A stretch of DNA of 64,000 nt from Triglochin maritima (Eukaryota > Streptophyta > Magnoliopsida > Alismatales > Juncaginaceae). Both the position numbers and the translations under genes were made by a program. Below, piece by piece: positions 45,115-55,179 of this stretch. The stretch covers positions 13,364,501 through 13,428,500 of the forward strand of contig OY821775.1 in the NCBI GenBank assembly GCA_963682175.1, given 5' to 3'. The notes beneath the pieces are model-generated. The model was not told where the DNA came from, did no database searches, and was given only the letters and a program-made list of their open reading frames with translations. The stretch's first letter is position 1. Every line of letters begins with the position of its first letter.

Positions 45115-46299
45115 GTTCTCAGTCAAGCAAAGTTTGTAAAAGCTCCTGTGAAAGCCTGAAGCATCCTTCTCGGATTGTGAGAAGATGATTTCAAGCTAGG
45201 CGAGGGTTGTTCGCTAGCTTGAAGATTGAAAATGCGTCGTCTCCCGGCCCATAACGGGAATCGGATGGTGAAGTCGTGAGCGGAGATCGAAGTGTCGAGC
45301 GGAGCTTGCAAGAGATGACATAAGCGGGTGGCCGAAACTCTGTAAAATCCCCCGAGTTACTTGTGGTTTGCATTGCTTGTTTCTACTTTGTTTTAAATTA
45401 TTTTCGCTGCATTATGTGTTTGTTTAAGTACGGATTAAGCATAATTTGATTAGATAATTAGAGGTCATTACGATCCTACACTAAACACGATCCATTTAGT
45501 GATATGTTATATCACTTGTGTCTATCTCTTGCCTTGTGATATTGAGAATGTTATACAAAGTAGAATTGTATCATCTTTGTAATATATATTCATCACTTGA
45601 TATCTCAAGCTAATTATAAATATATAACTATACACAAGTTACATTGTGCACATTAGAATTTCGCTTTATCAAGGGACCCAACAATATCATCACTCAAGTC
45701 AAGAGGGACAATGATATTCTTTTGACATATCAACTTTCCATCACAAGTTATGTATAACCAACTAATACATTTATCATTATACTCATTGATAGCTTTCGAT
45801 AATAATCAATCATACACTCCTTATGTGAAAAGATATAAGTCTCATATCTTAGGATTCAAAGGCACAATGAAACATTAATGACACAAACACAATTCCATAA
45901 TGTTTCATTTGTTAGGTCAATTCAATATATGAAATAACCATTTTCTATTTCATATACTCATGTTGTTAAATATTTGTGGATATACAATATTTCTCTTAAC
46001 CAACACGATAATCTTAACTCGGTAATTAATGTTCCATGTTAATTACCATGATTGTGAATTACTTTTGATTTATGTAAACCATTATCTTTTAGAGCTCTAC
46101 GGTTAAGGACCAAGAACATTTTCTTTAACACTTCAAAAAGACGGATACATTAATCAAGGAACAAAATGTTCAATACATTCAATTCATAATAAAAGACATT
46201 TAAAAGTAAAACTTTAATAATACATTTCTTTCATAAACACCATCAACTTCATTTCAAAACATCGCTCAGTATATCTTTTTCTGACAATAGTGATTCACG

Positions 46300-47683
46300 G
46301 GAAATAACTCCCCCAACTCGCCATCTCTTTGATGGACAAGGATTTGCTCAGTACTTTGAACCATCTCCTTACTACAATTGTCCCTTCACTCCACACTCAC
46401 AAAACCCTTACTACGACGGTAGCTCCCAACCTCCACCTTCTCAAAATTCTTACTATGGCAGTAGCTCCCAACTCCACCTTCTCAAAACCCTTACTACGAC
46501 GGTAGCTCCCAACCTCCACCCTCTTAACACCCTTATTACGAGGGTAGCTCCCAACCTCCACCACCGCAACACCCTCATTACGAGGGTAGCTACCAACATC
46601 CACAACCGCCCTCATTACGGGGGTAGCTGCCAACCCTTTCCTCAACATCCACCGCTGTAAAATCCTCACTATGGAGGTAGCTCCCAATCATATCTCATAC
46701 CCGACCCATTCCAAATGTATTCCAACTTGCTGAATAGTGACTCCAGTAGGAACGAGGCTCATGATGAGGTAGATCCTTGTCCCATTGACCTGTCTCAAGG
46801 GCCACCCGAACATACAACTAGCCCCTTGAAGGCCGAGAAGGGTTGGTCATACCCGGAGGATGAGGCCCTTGTTAAAAATACGATGTGGTGGTGGGGACAA
46901 ACCAGCAAGCTCAACTTTTTTGGAGAAAAGTTAAAAATATGTACGACGAAGCGCACCTGACTAATGACCAACTCACCGCTAGAAAATGCATACTCCATCA
47001 AAGGTCGTTGGAGGAGGATAAATTCGGCAACGGTCAAGTTGGCTGGAATCTTTGATGAAGCGACACGATAGATGAGAAGTGGGCAGAACGAGGATGACGT
47101 CATTAAACAAGCTCATGTGATTTACGAGCGCAGTAACACCACCTTTGTGTACACCCACGCAGGGAGAATGCTGAAACAATACTCGAAGTGGATTTCTATG
47201 CTCTCTGTACCCACTCATACTCCTCCAAGTCAGTACACAGGCAAATCTCACTTGGGAGGGGAAAGTACTCCAACTGGACATTCCTCCGGGTCCTCTAATA
47301 AACGGAGTCGTACGGACCTATCTGAATAGGAACGATACGAAAGCTCGCCTCCTACTTTTTCTCCGACAATCCCTGGATTTATGCCACCTCCTCAACCTCA
47401 TCCTACGAGTAAAAAAAGCAAAAGGAAAGGTAAAGCGGTAGCAAAGGACCCTGAAGTGGAGGCTACAGACATGACTGCTCGTCTTGCTTACCACACGACG
47501 GTAAAAGATAAAGATGATGCGTATAAAGAATAGAAGTTGGAGAACCGAAGACAAAGAGACGAGAATACCCGTATGGATTTAAAGTATCAGATATACCTAC
47601 AACTTCTGAAGCATAGAGAGTTGTGTTTGCTGACTGAGGATGACGAAGTACAACTAGCCAATATCCGTAAGGAGCTGATGTAA
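46300..47683 (+). pseudogene. Harbinger ORF1, Myb/SANT-like protein (broken)
   Basis: The N-terminal part (46300-46700) is Pro/Tyr/Gln/Ser-rich because of a 42-bp DNA repeat. The SANT-like part follows: GWSYPEDEALVKN near 46850, a VVGTNQ-like stretch read out of frame, LEEDKFG-like residues, then from 47072 QNEDDVIKQAHVIYERSN and a KQYSKW motif. A linker with SSNKRSR and a Lys-rich stretch (KKSKRKGKA near 47412) leads to a charged helical end (YQIYLQLLKHREL) and TAA at 47681-47683. Frame changes near 46900, 47070 and 47327 and a TAG near 47532 break it. It probably belonged with the minus-strand transposase at 28005-31209; the nested stack lies between them. Confidence 0.7.
46395..46690 (+). 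repeat. 42-bp repeat in Harbinger ORF1, about 7 copies
   Basis: Units contain acccttactacgacggtagc and tcccaacctccacc, encoding NPYYDGS followed by a QPPP-like stretch. Copy lengths vary slightly (about 40-45 bases) and throw the frame. Confidence 0.8.
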
Positions 47684-47939
47684 TTTAATTTTGATTTAAG
47701 CGTTGTAATGAAGTTTAATTTCAATTTAAGTGTTGTAATGTAGTTTATTTTCAATTTAAGAGTGTTAATGTAGTTTAATTGTAATTTAAGCGTTTTAATG
47801 TACTTTTATTTCAATTTAAGGGTTGTGTCTTCTATTTTCAATATAAATACTCAACTATTTACAAAATAATAAATATCCAACTATTTATAAAATAATACCA
47901 CGAAATCATTTAAATTCAATTATATATCCAACCTAAAAG

Positions 47940-48014
47940 AACCAACAGGGACGCACAGCATCGACCTGGTCGTCGCGCCCCTAGTCAGGATGGACGACCC
48001 CATTAAAGATGGTC
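47940..48014. repeat. Right end of a Harbinger element
   Basis: Read on the minus strand it begins gaccatctttaatggggtcg, similar in layout to gatcatccgtaaccatgacc at 23143 and to gaccatcagtaacgg at the 54 kb MITE. TAA follows (48015-48017). Confidence 0.55.
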
Positions 48015-48239
48015 TAAATGCAAACATAATTTTCTGAATAATACAATTTCTACAAAAGTAAGATATTTTTGGCCGCTTAATAATAATAGATGTACATTTC
48101 TAAGATTCGTAAACAAATCACTAATATCTCTATCTCAGTTATTTTTGTTCCACGGAACAAAGTATAAACATCCATCCCATTACCCAAAATCCCCAAACCA
48201 CACCACATGCCTACCAGACCACTACTAAAAAAAGTCTAC

Positions 48240-48373
48240 AAGCAGTCACAAACCAAATGTTATTGTTGTAAACCCTAAAAAGTAAAAACCCAAACAAGAG
48301 CTCCTCTCTCGCCTCTCTCTCTCTCCTTTCTTTTGTGTGGAAATCGGAGCGATCTGTGGTTTGGTCGGAGACG
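48240..48373 (+). promoter_or_regulatory. 5' leader of the bL19 gene
   Basis: A CT-rich tract (about 48299-48335) lies just before the ATG at 48374, as is common in leaders of plant housekeeping and ribosomal protein genes. I see no clear TATA box at the usual distance. Confidence 0.4.
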
Positions 48374-51300
48374 ATGCAATCCTTCTTCAGAAGCGCTCGA
48401 CGAATCCACCTCCGAATCAATTTCCCAACGAATCCTCCTCTTACTACCCCTCTACCGGCCTCCGTCACACCTGTAAGCCCATTTTATTTTTGACTGAAAT
48501 TGGATTTGTAAACACTTAATCCTTGTGAGTGCTTGGAAATTGAGTTAAAGATTTAGGGGTGCTTTCGAAAAAAAAAACCTTAACCCTTAATCCTTGTGTT
48601 TTCAAAAAATAAAAAATATTTTTTTTTTGGAAATTGAGTTAAAGAGTTAGGGGTGTCGGAGTAGGAATGTAAAGACAGATATCGTCTGATGTCCTTATTT
48701 TCCTACCATGTTGAGAATGAGTGAGTGAGCAACCGAGATTGGACGGAAAAAGTTTTGTTTTTATTTGTCAATTGGCACCAAAAGATGACATTGGATTTTA
48801 TGTCGATCGATATATAATGTATTCGCCAGCTATGACACCAAAATATACTCATGTTTTTTAACAAGTTAATAGCTCTCGGCAAAACTCTGTTAGGGATGTC
48901 TATTTTTGGTTGCAACAACTTCTTTACTATCTATTAACAATAAAAAAAGTTAATAGCCCATTGATTCAAGGAATTAACTGGTTTTCGAGTATCAGTGTTT
49001 GTGGTCTCCGTGGATAGGAATGAATGGGGAAAAGGAGGAATTTTTTTTTGGATCTCTTTATAACTAAGTTAGAGCATATTTAACAGCGCCCGGGCTACCC
49101 CCGGGCGCCCTGCACTCTCTCTCTGCCACGTCAGCTTCTCTCTCTGCCACGTCAGCTCACCCAACCCACCCAAAAAAACCCCTTACCCATGCCCAGGCTA
49201 CCCCCACCCACCCTACACTCTCTTTCATCCACATCATTTCTTAATTAAACAAATTTAATTCTCACACAACATTTAACAAATTACATTTTATATAAATCTA
49301 ATTTTAATTACATTATAATTATATTTTAACTCGAAATATTGTTAATAATTACTGGTAAATCACGAAATTATTATTAAATATTACGGAGCCACGTTACATT
49401 TAAGACAAACTGAAATAGGAAATATTACAATCAAAGTTAAGAAACAACAGTACATATTACATAAACTAAACTTTTAAATACTACATGACCAACTACGTTA
49501 ACCGACATTGATGAGAGAAGAAGCTAACAAGTTGAGAAGTTAAGGAAATGTGAGGAATCAGGAGATAAATAGATGTATTTATAGTTGGGAGGGTTTGGAT
49601 GTATTTGTTGCACTGTTCACGCGTGATTGCACATAGTGTACGCGTGATTGCAAATAGTGCACGCGTGATTGCAAACAGTGCACGCGTGATTGAAAATAGT
49701 GCACCCGTGATTAAATATTGCACCCGTGATTAAACAGTGTATTGGTTCTGGAAATTTCTTAATTTTAATCACTTACAAAAAATTATTACCCCACATTTAT
49801 AACAAATACCCAATCCATTAATAACAAAACCAAAACTAAAAAAAATTCAAAAAAAAAACAACCAATGGGAGGGGGACGTGTCCCCCTCCCATGGGCGCCC
49901 GGGCGTCTGCCCGGGACGCCCACCGCCCGGGCACGAGCCCGGGCGGGCGCCCCGCCCATTAACGGGGGTGCGCCCGGGCGCCCGACCAGGGCGCCCGGGC
50001 GGGGCACCCCCGTTAAGGGGGCCCTTAGGGGAGATTAGAAACTCGGGAAGTTACATCGATGCTATTTTTTAATATTTTATAGCAATAAATGGGTGCTTTC
50101 TTGAACATAGCAGAAATTTGTCCATATTGTAGTTTCTTTAACTCACTTTGACATAGCAGAAGTTAAGCATGTTTCATGGTTTCTCATTTTGCGACTCATC
50201 TTCCAACATTATGCTGCATTAGTTCTTCGTGTGCGTTTCCTTTCTTTTGTAGGGAAGCAAGATGTATACCCCCAAAGGATGGGGAGTATGTGACAGTACA
50301 CCTTGGCCAATTAGGCCCTTTGGTGCTAATATCCAAATGAGGGCTATAGGAACATCTGCCGAAAAGGACAATTATGAGCCTGCTATTGATACACGTCCGC
50401 CCGGATACATCAAAGTCAAAAGACTTGATAAAACAGCCAAGCATATCATGAATGTGAGCCTTTATGGGTTCTCTCTTTACCTAATGATTTGTTTGAGTTA
50501 TTACTAAATCAGTGTGATTCTACATGTTTGTGTTTGTAATCTAGATCTTGGATAAGGAGGCAGTGGATGAAATTAGACAAGCAAGGGAGATTCCAGATGT
50601 TCGGCCAGGTTATATCGTTGAGCTTAAAGTGGTATACTACATTTGTTTATTATATTTTGTTACTATTCTCATTCTCTTCTGGTTTTAATGATAAGTAAAC
50701 ATCACATTTTGATCCTTTTTTATCTATTTCAATTTCTTATTTAACAGGAAGCACCGGAAAACAAGGGGCGTGTTTCTACTATCAAAGGTCTTGTCATTGC
50801 AAGGAGAAATAGTGGTCTAAGTACAACAATCCGAGTAAGGAGGCTGGAATCTAGTGTCGGCACGGAATCCCTTTTCCCTTTGTAAGTTTGCACAATCAGT
50901 AATCCCTCTGTTAGTAGTTGGTAAATAGTCACCAATCCATGGAATTGTGGTATTTCTGAGTTTAATTTTGGACTTGAATCCCTTGTGAATTTTGTTATCA
51001 ACTTTCATGGGACCATTACTATAAGCTGGGAAAGTATGTCTCGGTAGCTTTCTAGTAGAATCTTACGTTTCATTATACATTTCATGTTCTATTGCTGTAA
51101 CTTTGATGTTCTAGCTATGAATTTATATTCGGCACAAGACATGATGTCCACTGATCATTGGGCTAAGACAACACTAGTACTCGTTTGCAAAATGTGGGAT
51201 TTTAACTAAGCGTGCAGTGGGATATCATCCTAAATGGGGTTGCACTTTAAATTTGGATTCAAAAGTATGTCATTTGCATAATTTCATGTATTTATTTGTA

Positions 51301-52056
51301 GTTGCTTTTGATTTTTTCCTGTAAAGTACTTGGTGCGTTCAAGAAGTACCTTCTCCCAACAACTTTGTTGAAAACAAATCACATGAAAATAAGTTGAATT
51401 TGGAAATTCGACTCAAATGGAGATAACTTGAATTCGTCTGAGAAGGTGTAAAACCACTATGGTGAAAAGGTGATCAAAATTATATGTAAGCAGCACTTTA
51501 ATTATATGATTTCAGATGATGTGTTTACCAAATTAAGGGAAACAATATCATTTATTTGCAAATCTAGAGAGATTATATATCTCATCATTTAAATTCGAAG
51601 TTTTTAAAATTACAAATCCCATATCAAAATGTTGATAAACACAATCTGCAACGTGCTACAATCTGTTCTCAAAGTCCCTTCAAATTTCAAGTGACTTTTT
51701 TTGTCATCCCTTTGACATAAACTCATGGTTAGTATGTCTGTGTTATATTATTCTGCTTATGTGGGTGGTTGTATGTTTTCCAATTCTGAGACAAGTCCTG
51801 TTAATTATTAATTTATTGTTTATGTATATGATATTATGATCTACGCTTTGGTCTTTTGTGTAGGTACTCCCCAAACATCAAGCAAATAAAAGTGTTGGAG
51901 AAGAGAAGTGTGCGGAGGGCAAAACTTTACTATGTTAGAGATCGGGCTTTCAATGTTGCACTCAGAGAATTGGCCCAACGTACAGCAAAGAAGAAAGACA
52001 TGGTTCTAAGAGCTAAACGACTTGACCGGGCGAAGAAAAATGAAGCTCATGTGTAG
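48374..52056 (+). CDS. Mitochondrial ribosomal protein bL19 family
   Basis: A protein of the large subunit of the bacterial-type ribosome, here probably imported into mitochondria. Five exons with clean GT-AG borders and matching phases: 48374-48472, 50253-50453, 50545-50631, 50748-50881 and 51864-52056 (TAG stop), 714 bases, 237 residues. Residues 1-33 are Arg/Ser/Pro-rich without acidic residues (MQSFFRSARRIHLRIN), as in a mitochondrial presequence. The L19 domain fills about residues 115-210: VRPGYIVELKV, GLVIARRNSG, TTIRVRR, TESLFPLYSPNIKQIKVLEK and RRAKLYYVRDR. The C-terminus is Lys/Arg-rich. Intron 1 (1780 bases) contains a Harbinger-like element. No frame damage is seen. A plastid target is less likely but possible. 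Confidence 0.93.
49615..49740. repeat. 21-bp tandem repeat inside the intronic element
   Basis: About six units of a gcgtgattgcaaatagtgcac type lie head to tail; the last two are shortened to about 19 bases and begin ccgtgatt. The 21-base period keeps a spurious minus-strand frame open. Confidence 0.9.
49870..50020. repeat. GCCCGGGC palindrome cluster at element end
   Basis: Repeated gcccggg and cgggcgccc motifs fill the right subterminal region. Similar but smaller clusters sit at 3640-3712 and at both left ends (1189-1210, 49088-49107). Subterminal repeats of this kind often bind transposase; here that is inference. Confidence 0.6.
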
Positions 52057-54234
52057 TAGTCCATTCTATATTCCCTTGAGGATGCAAGCATGCTCTTGTT
52101 ATTTTTCCCTCAAAATTTTCTTCTCAAAAACATGCCTTGGATTTGTTTACTTGATGTGCTCGAAATAAGAAATCTGCATGGTAAAGGATTGTTTTGGTTC
52201 CTGTATGATTGTCCAATATATATATCTCAAGGTGTGATCTTTAATATTATAAACTGCTATGTTCTTTCATTACAGGCGACGCAACCTTGTCTGCTGTGCT
52301 ATCTCTACCCACCATTATGTGAGATTCTGAAATGACGAAATTTGGTTTGAACTCAAGGGAAAAAATGCAGATAAGTAAGAAAATTGTTCGTCACCTAAGA
52401 TGTTAGTGCGCAATAAATGATTAAAAAATGTAACAGTGCAAATATCAAAATATAAATATAATAGAAGTGATTCTATGCCATATTGCTCTGATTTCCAAAA
52501 ACGTGTCCAATTTCATTAAAGAAAATCTGGAGTTGGAGAGAAGGTAGAAATGCACGAAGGATCGCAGCCACTAGGCTTCGTATTGCTTTTGTTTGACTTC
52601 GTCGAGTTGCTTTAAGTTCAGTTGTCAATGCACAAAGTTTGTTTAGGCCTCCAGCTCACAATAAACCACTAGAAGTGTCTTGAACGGAACCGAATTCATC
52701 AACATCCAAATATTGTTCATTACATTATAAGTTCAGAATATATCTTTGGTCAATATTCACAGGAGTTGCTTTTGATTAGGGCATCATTTTTATATAAAAA
52801 AAGTAGCACAACGAAATGGCAAAATATAGTAAGGAGTCTATTTTTGTTCGGTGGCAAGTTTTGGAGAGGAAAATTTTGACCGACTTATCATGATTCAATC
52901 CTACACATCCAAAAGAGCTAACTTGTTAAAATAGCAGACAAAATTGTTTGGCCTGGACATTGCGGTTTCGTTTTCCCTTTTTCGTTTCTTATTCCCCAAC
53001 ATTATTTCAAGATGTATCATCATAATAATTCCTTCTCCGGTCCTTATTTCACCCAACTCTCTCGCGTCTCATATTTGAGCCATTCAGGCTGGTAGGGTAG
53101 TTGGTGTCCAAAGATATCTGCTATTTGATTATTGACGAATCTCATGGTGTGCCGCAAGCAACGTCAATCCAAAATATTCTAACCAGAATACGAAAATAGA
53201 GAACGACCAACCCAGTGAATACGTTAAAGAAAGAGTACTTGCACATATGATATGAAGCCTAGAAATGAGATCATCTAATACATGCTTGCTCTTACTCTGG
53301 AGCAATTTTCTTTGCTTTAGGTCTCCCTAGATGGTCTGAAAGCATGAACTTGGATGTGGAAAGAGCGGTGCAAACGACTCAGGGCATGCTAAACTGCAGC
53401 CTATTTCACTAATCAACCATACTAATGTTCTTGTTTCTCTACAACTACCACTGTAATGTATGGCTTATGTGATTATCGAGTGTAATACACTACAAAAAAA
53501 CATATTTATGATAGGACTTTATTCTCTTCCCAGTGAAACCAATATATTTCTAATAGAGACTTTATTCTCTTCTCTCTCCATTTATCATCTAGTGTGAAAA
53601 AGAAAAGAAAAAACTGGAAAAAAGAGAGGTCCACATTGAGCAAAATTAGCGCCTGAAGATTGTAATATGGGATATCAAAATACAGTCAAAAGGCTTGATT
53701 TTTCTGACAAAAAGTGCCTCACGACTCTAGCTAAAACCTAACAATCGCACACAAAAGAAAATTTCCCAGATGTCCTTGTGCCCAACAGACACCAGAAGTT
53801 AAGCATCAATCGATACGGCAAAATCTTTAGTTCAAAATCTTCATGACGAAGCAGAACTTAATAAGCAATACATCAAAGAACAATTTGAGCTAGAGGGGAA
53901 AAAAACATAATATAAAACCACAGCATTACGAAGGTACATATATATAGGTATGTTTCTAATATGACATGCACATTTATCACATACCATCCAGGCAACCACT
54001 TGATACTGCAATTAACTGTGAGTTCCATCTTTTCTCTGTCCAAGAATCCAGTCACTTTAGCTGTTCTACTGGAGAACTCTCAGTAATGTGAATTCAGTTA
54101 GTGATGATGCACGTCGTGATTCAGAAACAGACTACAGACTCTGGAAATTAATCGCAAGTTGGAAATATGCGAAACTTAATAGTTGCAACTTTCTTTTCCT
54201 TTTAGCTAGGAACAAATATTAAATCTCACCATTA
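52057..54234. other. 3' UTR of bL19 and intergenic DNA
   Basis: The first few hundred bases should be the 3' UTR; an acceptor-like site near 52276 could mean a spliced UTR. Beyond about 52400 I see no gene, repeat or element. Confidence 0.5.
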
Positions 54235-54640
54235 GAGCACCCTTAACGGGTGCTCTTTTTCGGACGCCCAGGATGGGTGCACGAAATATGTGGTTCCCGG
54301 GCGGGTGACCGTCCGAATGGGGGGTACCCCCGCAATTGGTTAAATTATTTTTTTATTTTTTTGTTTTAAAAAATATTTTAAAAATTATCTAAAATTATTT
54401 TTTCATTTTTTAATGAAAATATATTTTTTATTTGTTTATATTTTTTTTAAAATGACATTTTTTGTATTTTACATGAAATTGATCCCAAATGACGTGGATG
54501 GAAGAGAATGTAGACGTTTGAGTTGTTTCTGGGTGTGATTAAGAAAAATTTAGAAGGTTGGTTTGAGCTGATGTGGTGTAGAGAAAAGTTAATGCGGCTG
54601 AGAAAGAAAACTGGACACCCAGACGCCGTTACTGATGGTC
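54235..54640. mobile_element. Harbinger-like MITE, 406 bp, TSD tta
   Basis: Left end gagcacccttaacgggtgct; right end read on the minus strand gaccatcagtaacggcgtct. The tta duplications are perfect at 54232-54234 and 54641-54643. The interior is AT-rich and non-coding. A truncated relative lies at 880-1171. Confidence 0.85.
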
Positions 54641-55179
54641 TTAAGTTTGACCAGACAGGAGCAGTGTAATTAACAAGCACGTACACAAGACAAGCAAGCA
54701 AGATCGATCAAAATAAACTAAAACTTCACTGATTAATAACGATTCTACGGAACACCAGAATACATCAAAGGGAACTTATAAATTGGAAGTCACGACACAA
54801 ACAATTGAATCAGTGAAAATTCAAATTTCAAATACTATAAATATTGAATCAGTAGTACACAAAAAAGTACAGATAAACTTAACTTTCTTTAATCTTCGCA
54901 CCCTTCCATCTTTTCGAGATAAAAAAGAGGTTAACGAAGACCTCAAAAATTACATCTTTTGCCATATTACATTCATGTCACCCTACAACAAAATGTCATA
55001 AACATCTCCTACCCTACAAAGAACAACAAATTTCCAATTTCTATATTCCAACTTCTAATGTTAACCCTGATTCATTCAATTCCAAATACCCATTTACAGT
55101 ATCATGGTAAAAAGAATCCTAAACTCACTCCAACACTAAACTAGGAATCCAAAAATCCAATGTGACTTCAACTTCACTG
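54641..55179. other. Downstream flank of the HARBI1-like gene
   Basis: AT-rich DNA that should contain the 3' UTR of the minus-strand gene just below 55180. Nothing else is recognised. Confidence 0.5.

Larger units (their letters stand above)
41817..45480 (+). mobile_element. Solo LTR of a second family, TSD ctaaa
   Basis: It begins tcttggccttttggccttaa (a TG-to-TC change is likely at the first bases) and ends cctaca, flanked by ctaaa at 41812-41816 and 45481-45485. Without the LTR inserted at 42935 it is about 1.48 kb. A TATA box (tataaata at 42746-42753) is preceded by palindrome-type motifs (42190-42650; exact CGGTCGACCG at 42621). The left half shows no similarity to the Copia LTR family beyond that motif. 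Confidence 0.75.
31775..46233 (-). mobile_element. Old solo LTR, interrupted twice
   Basis: Its three pieces (31775-32658, 41584-41816, 45481-46233) align in order with the solo LTRs at 28989-31031 and 42935-45114, same minus orientation. The left end reads tataggatttt where younger relatives read tgtaggatttt; the right end is tttctttca. The octamer acaccatc flanks both sides (31767-31774 and 46237-46244), with three extra bases on the right. It is interrupted by the hAT element at 32659-41575 and by another solo LTR at 41817-45480. It sits in the 5' leader of a Harbinger ORF1. It is the oldest LTR in the stack. Confidence 0.75.
49072..50024. mobile_element. Harbinger-like element in bL19 intron 1, TSD tta
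   Basis: Left end GAGCATATTTAACAGCGCCC; right end, read on the minus strand, starts gggccccc then ttaacgggggtgcc. The 3-bp duplication tta is present at 49069-49071 and 50025-50027. It resembles the ends of 1172-3731 but has no ORF1 or transposase. The right 160 bases are extremely GC-rich with repeated GCCCGGGC. The intron still splices on paper because the gene's exon phases are intact. Confidence 0.85.

Noticed and set aside
49786..50072. Pro/Arg/Gly-rich frames on both strands
   Set aside because: They come from the GC-rich terminal repeats of the Harbinger-like element in the bL19 intron.
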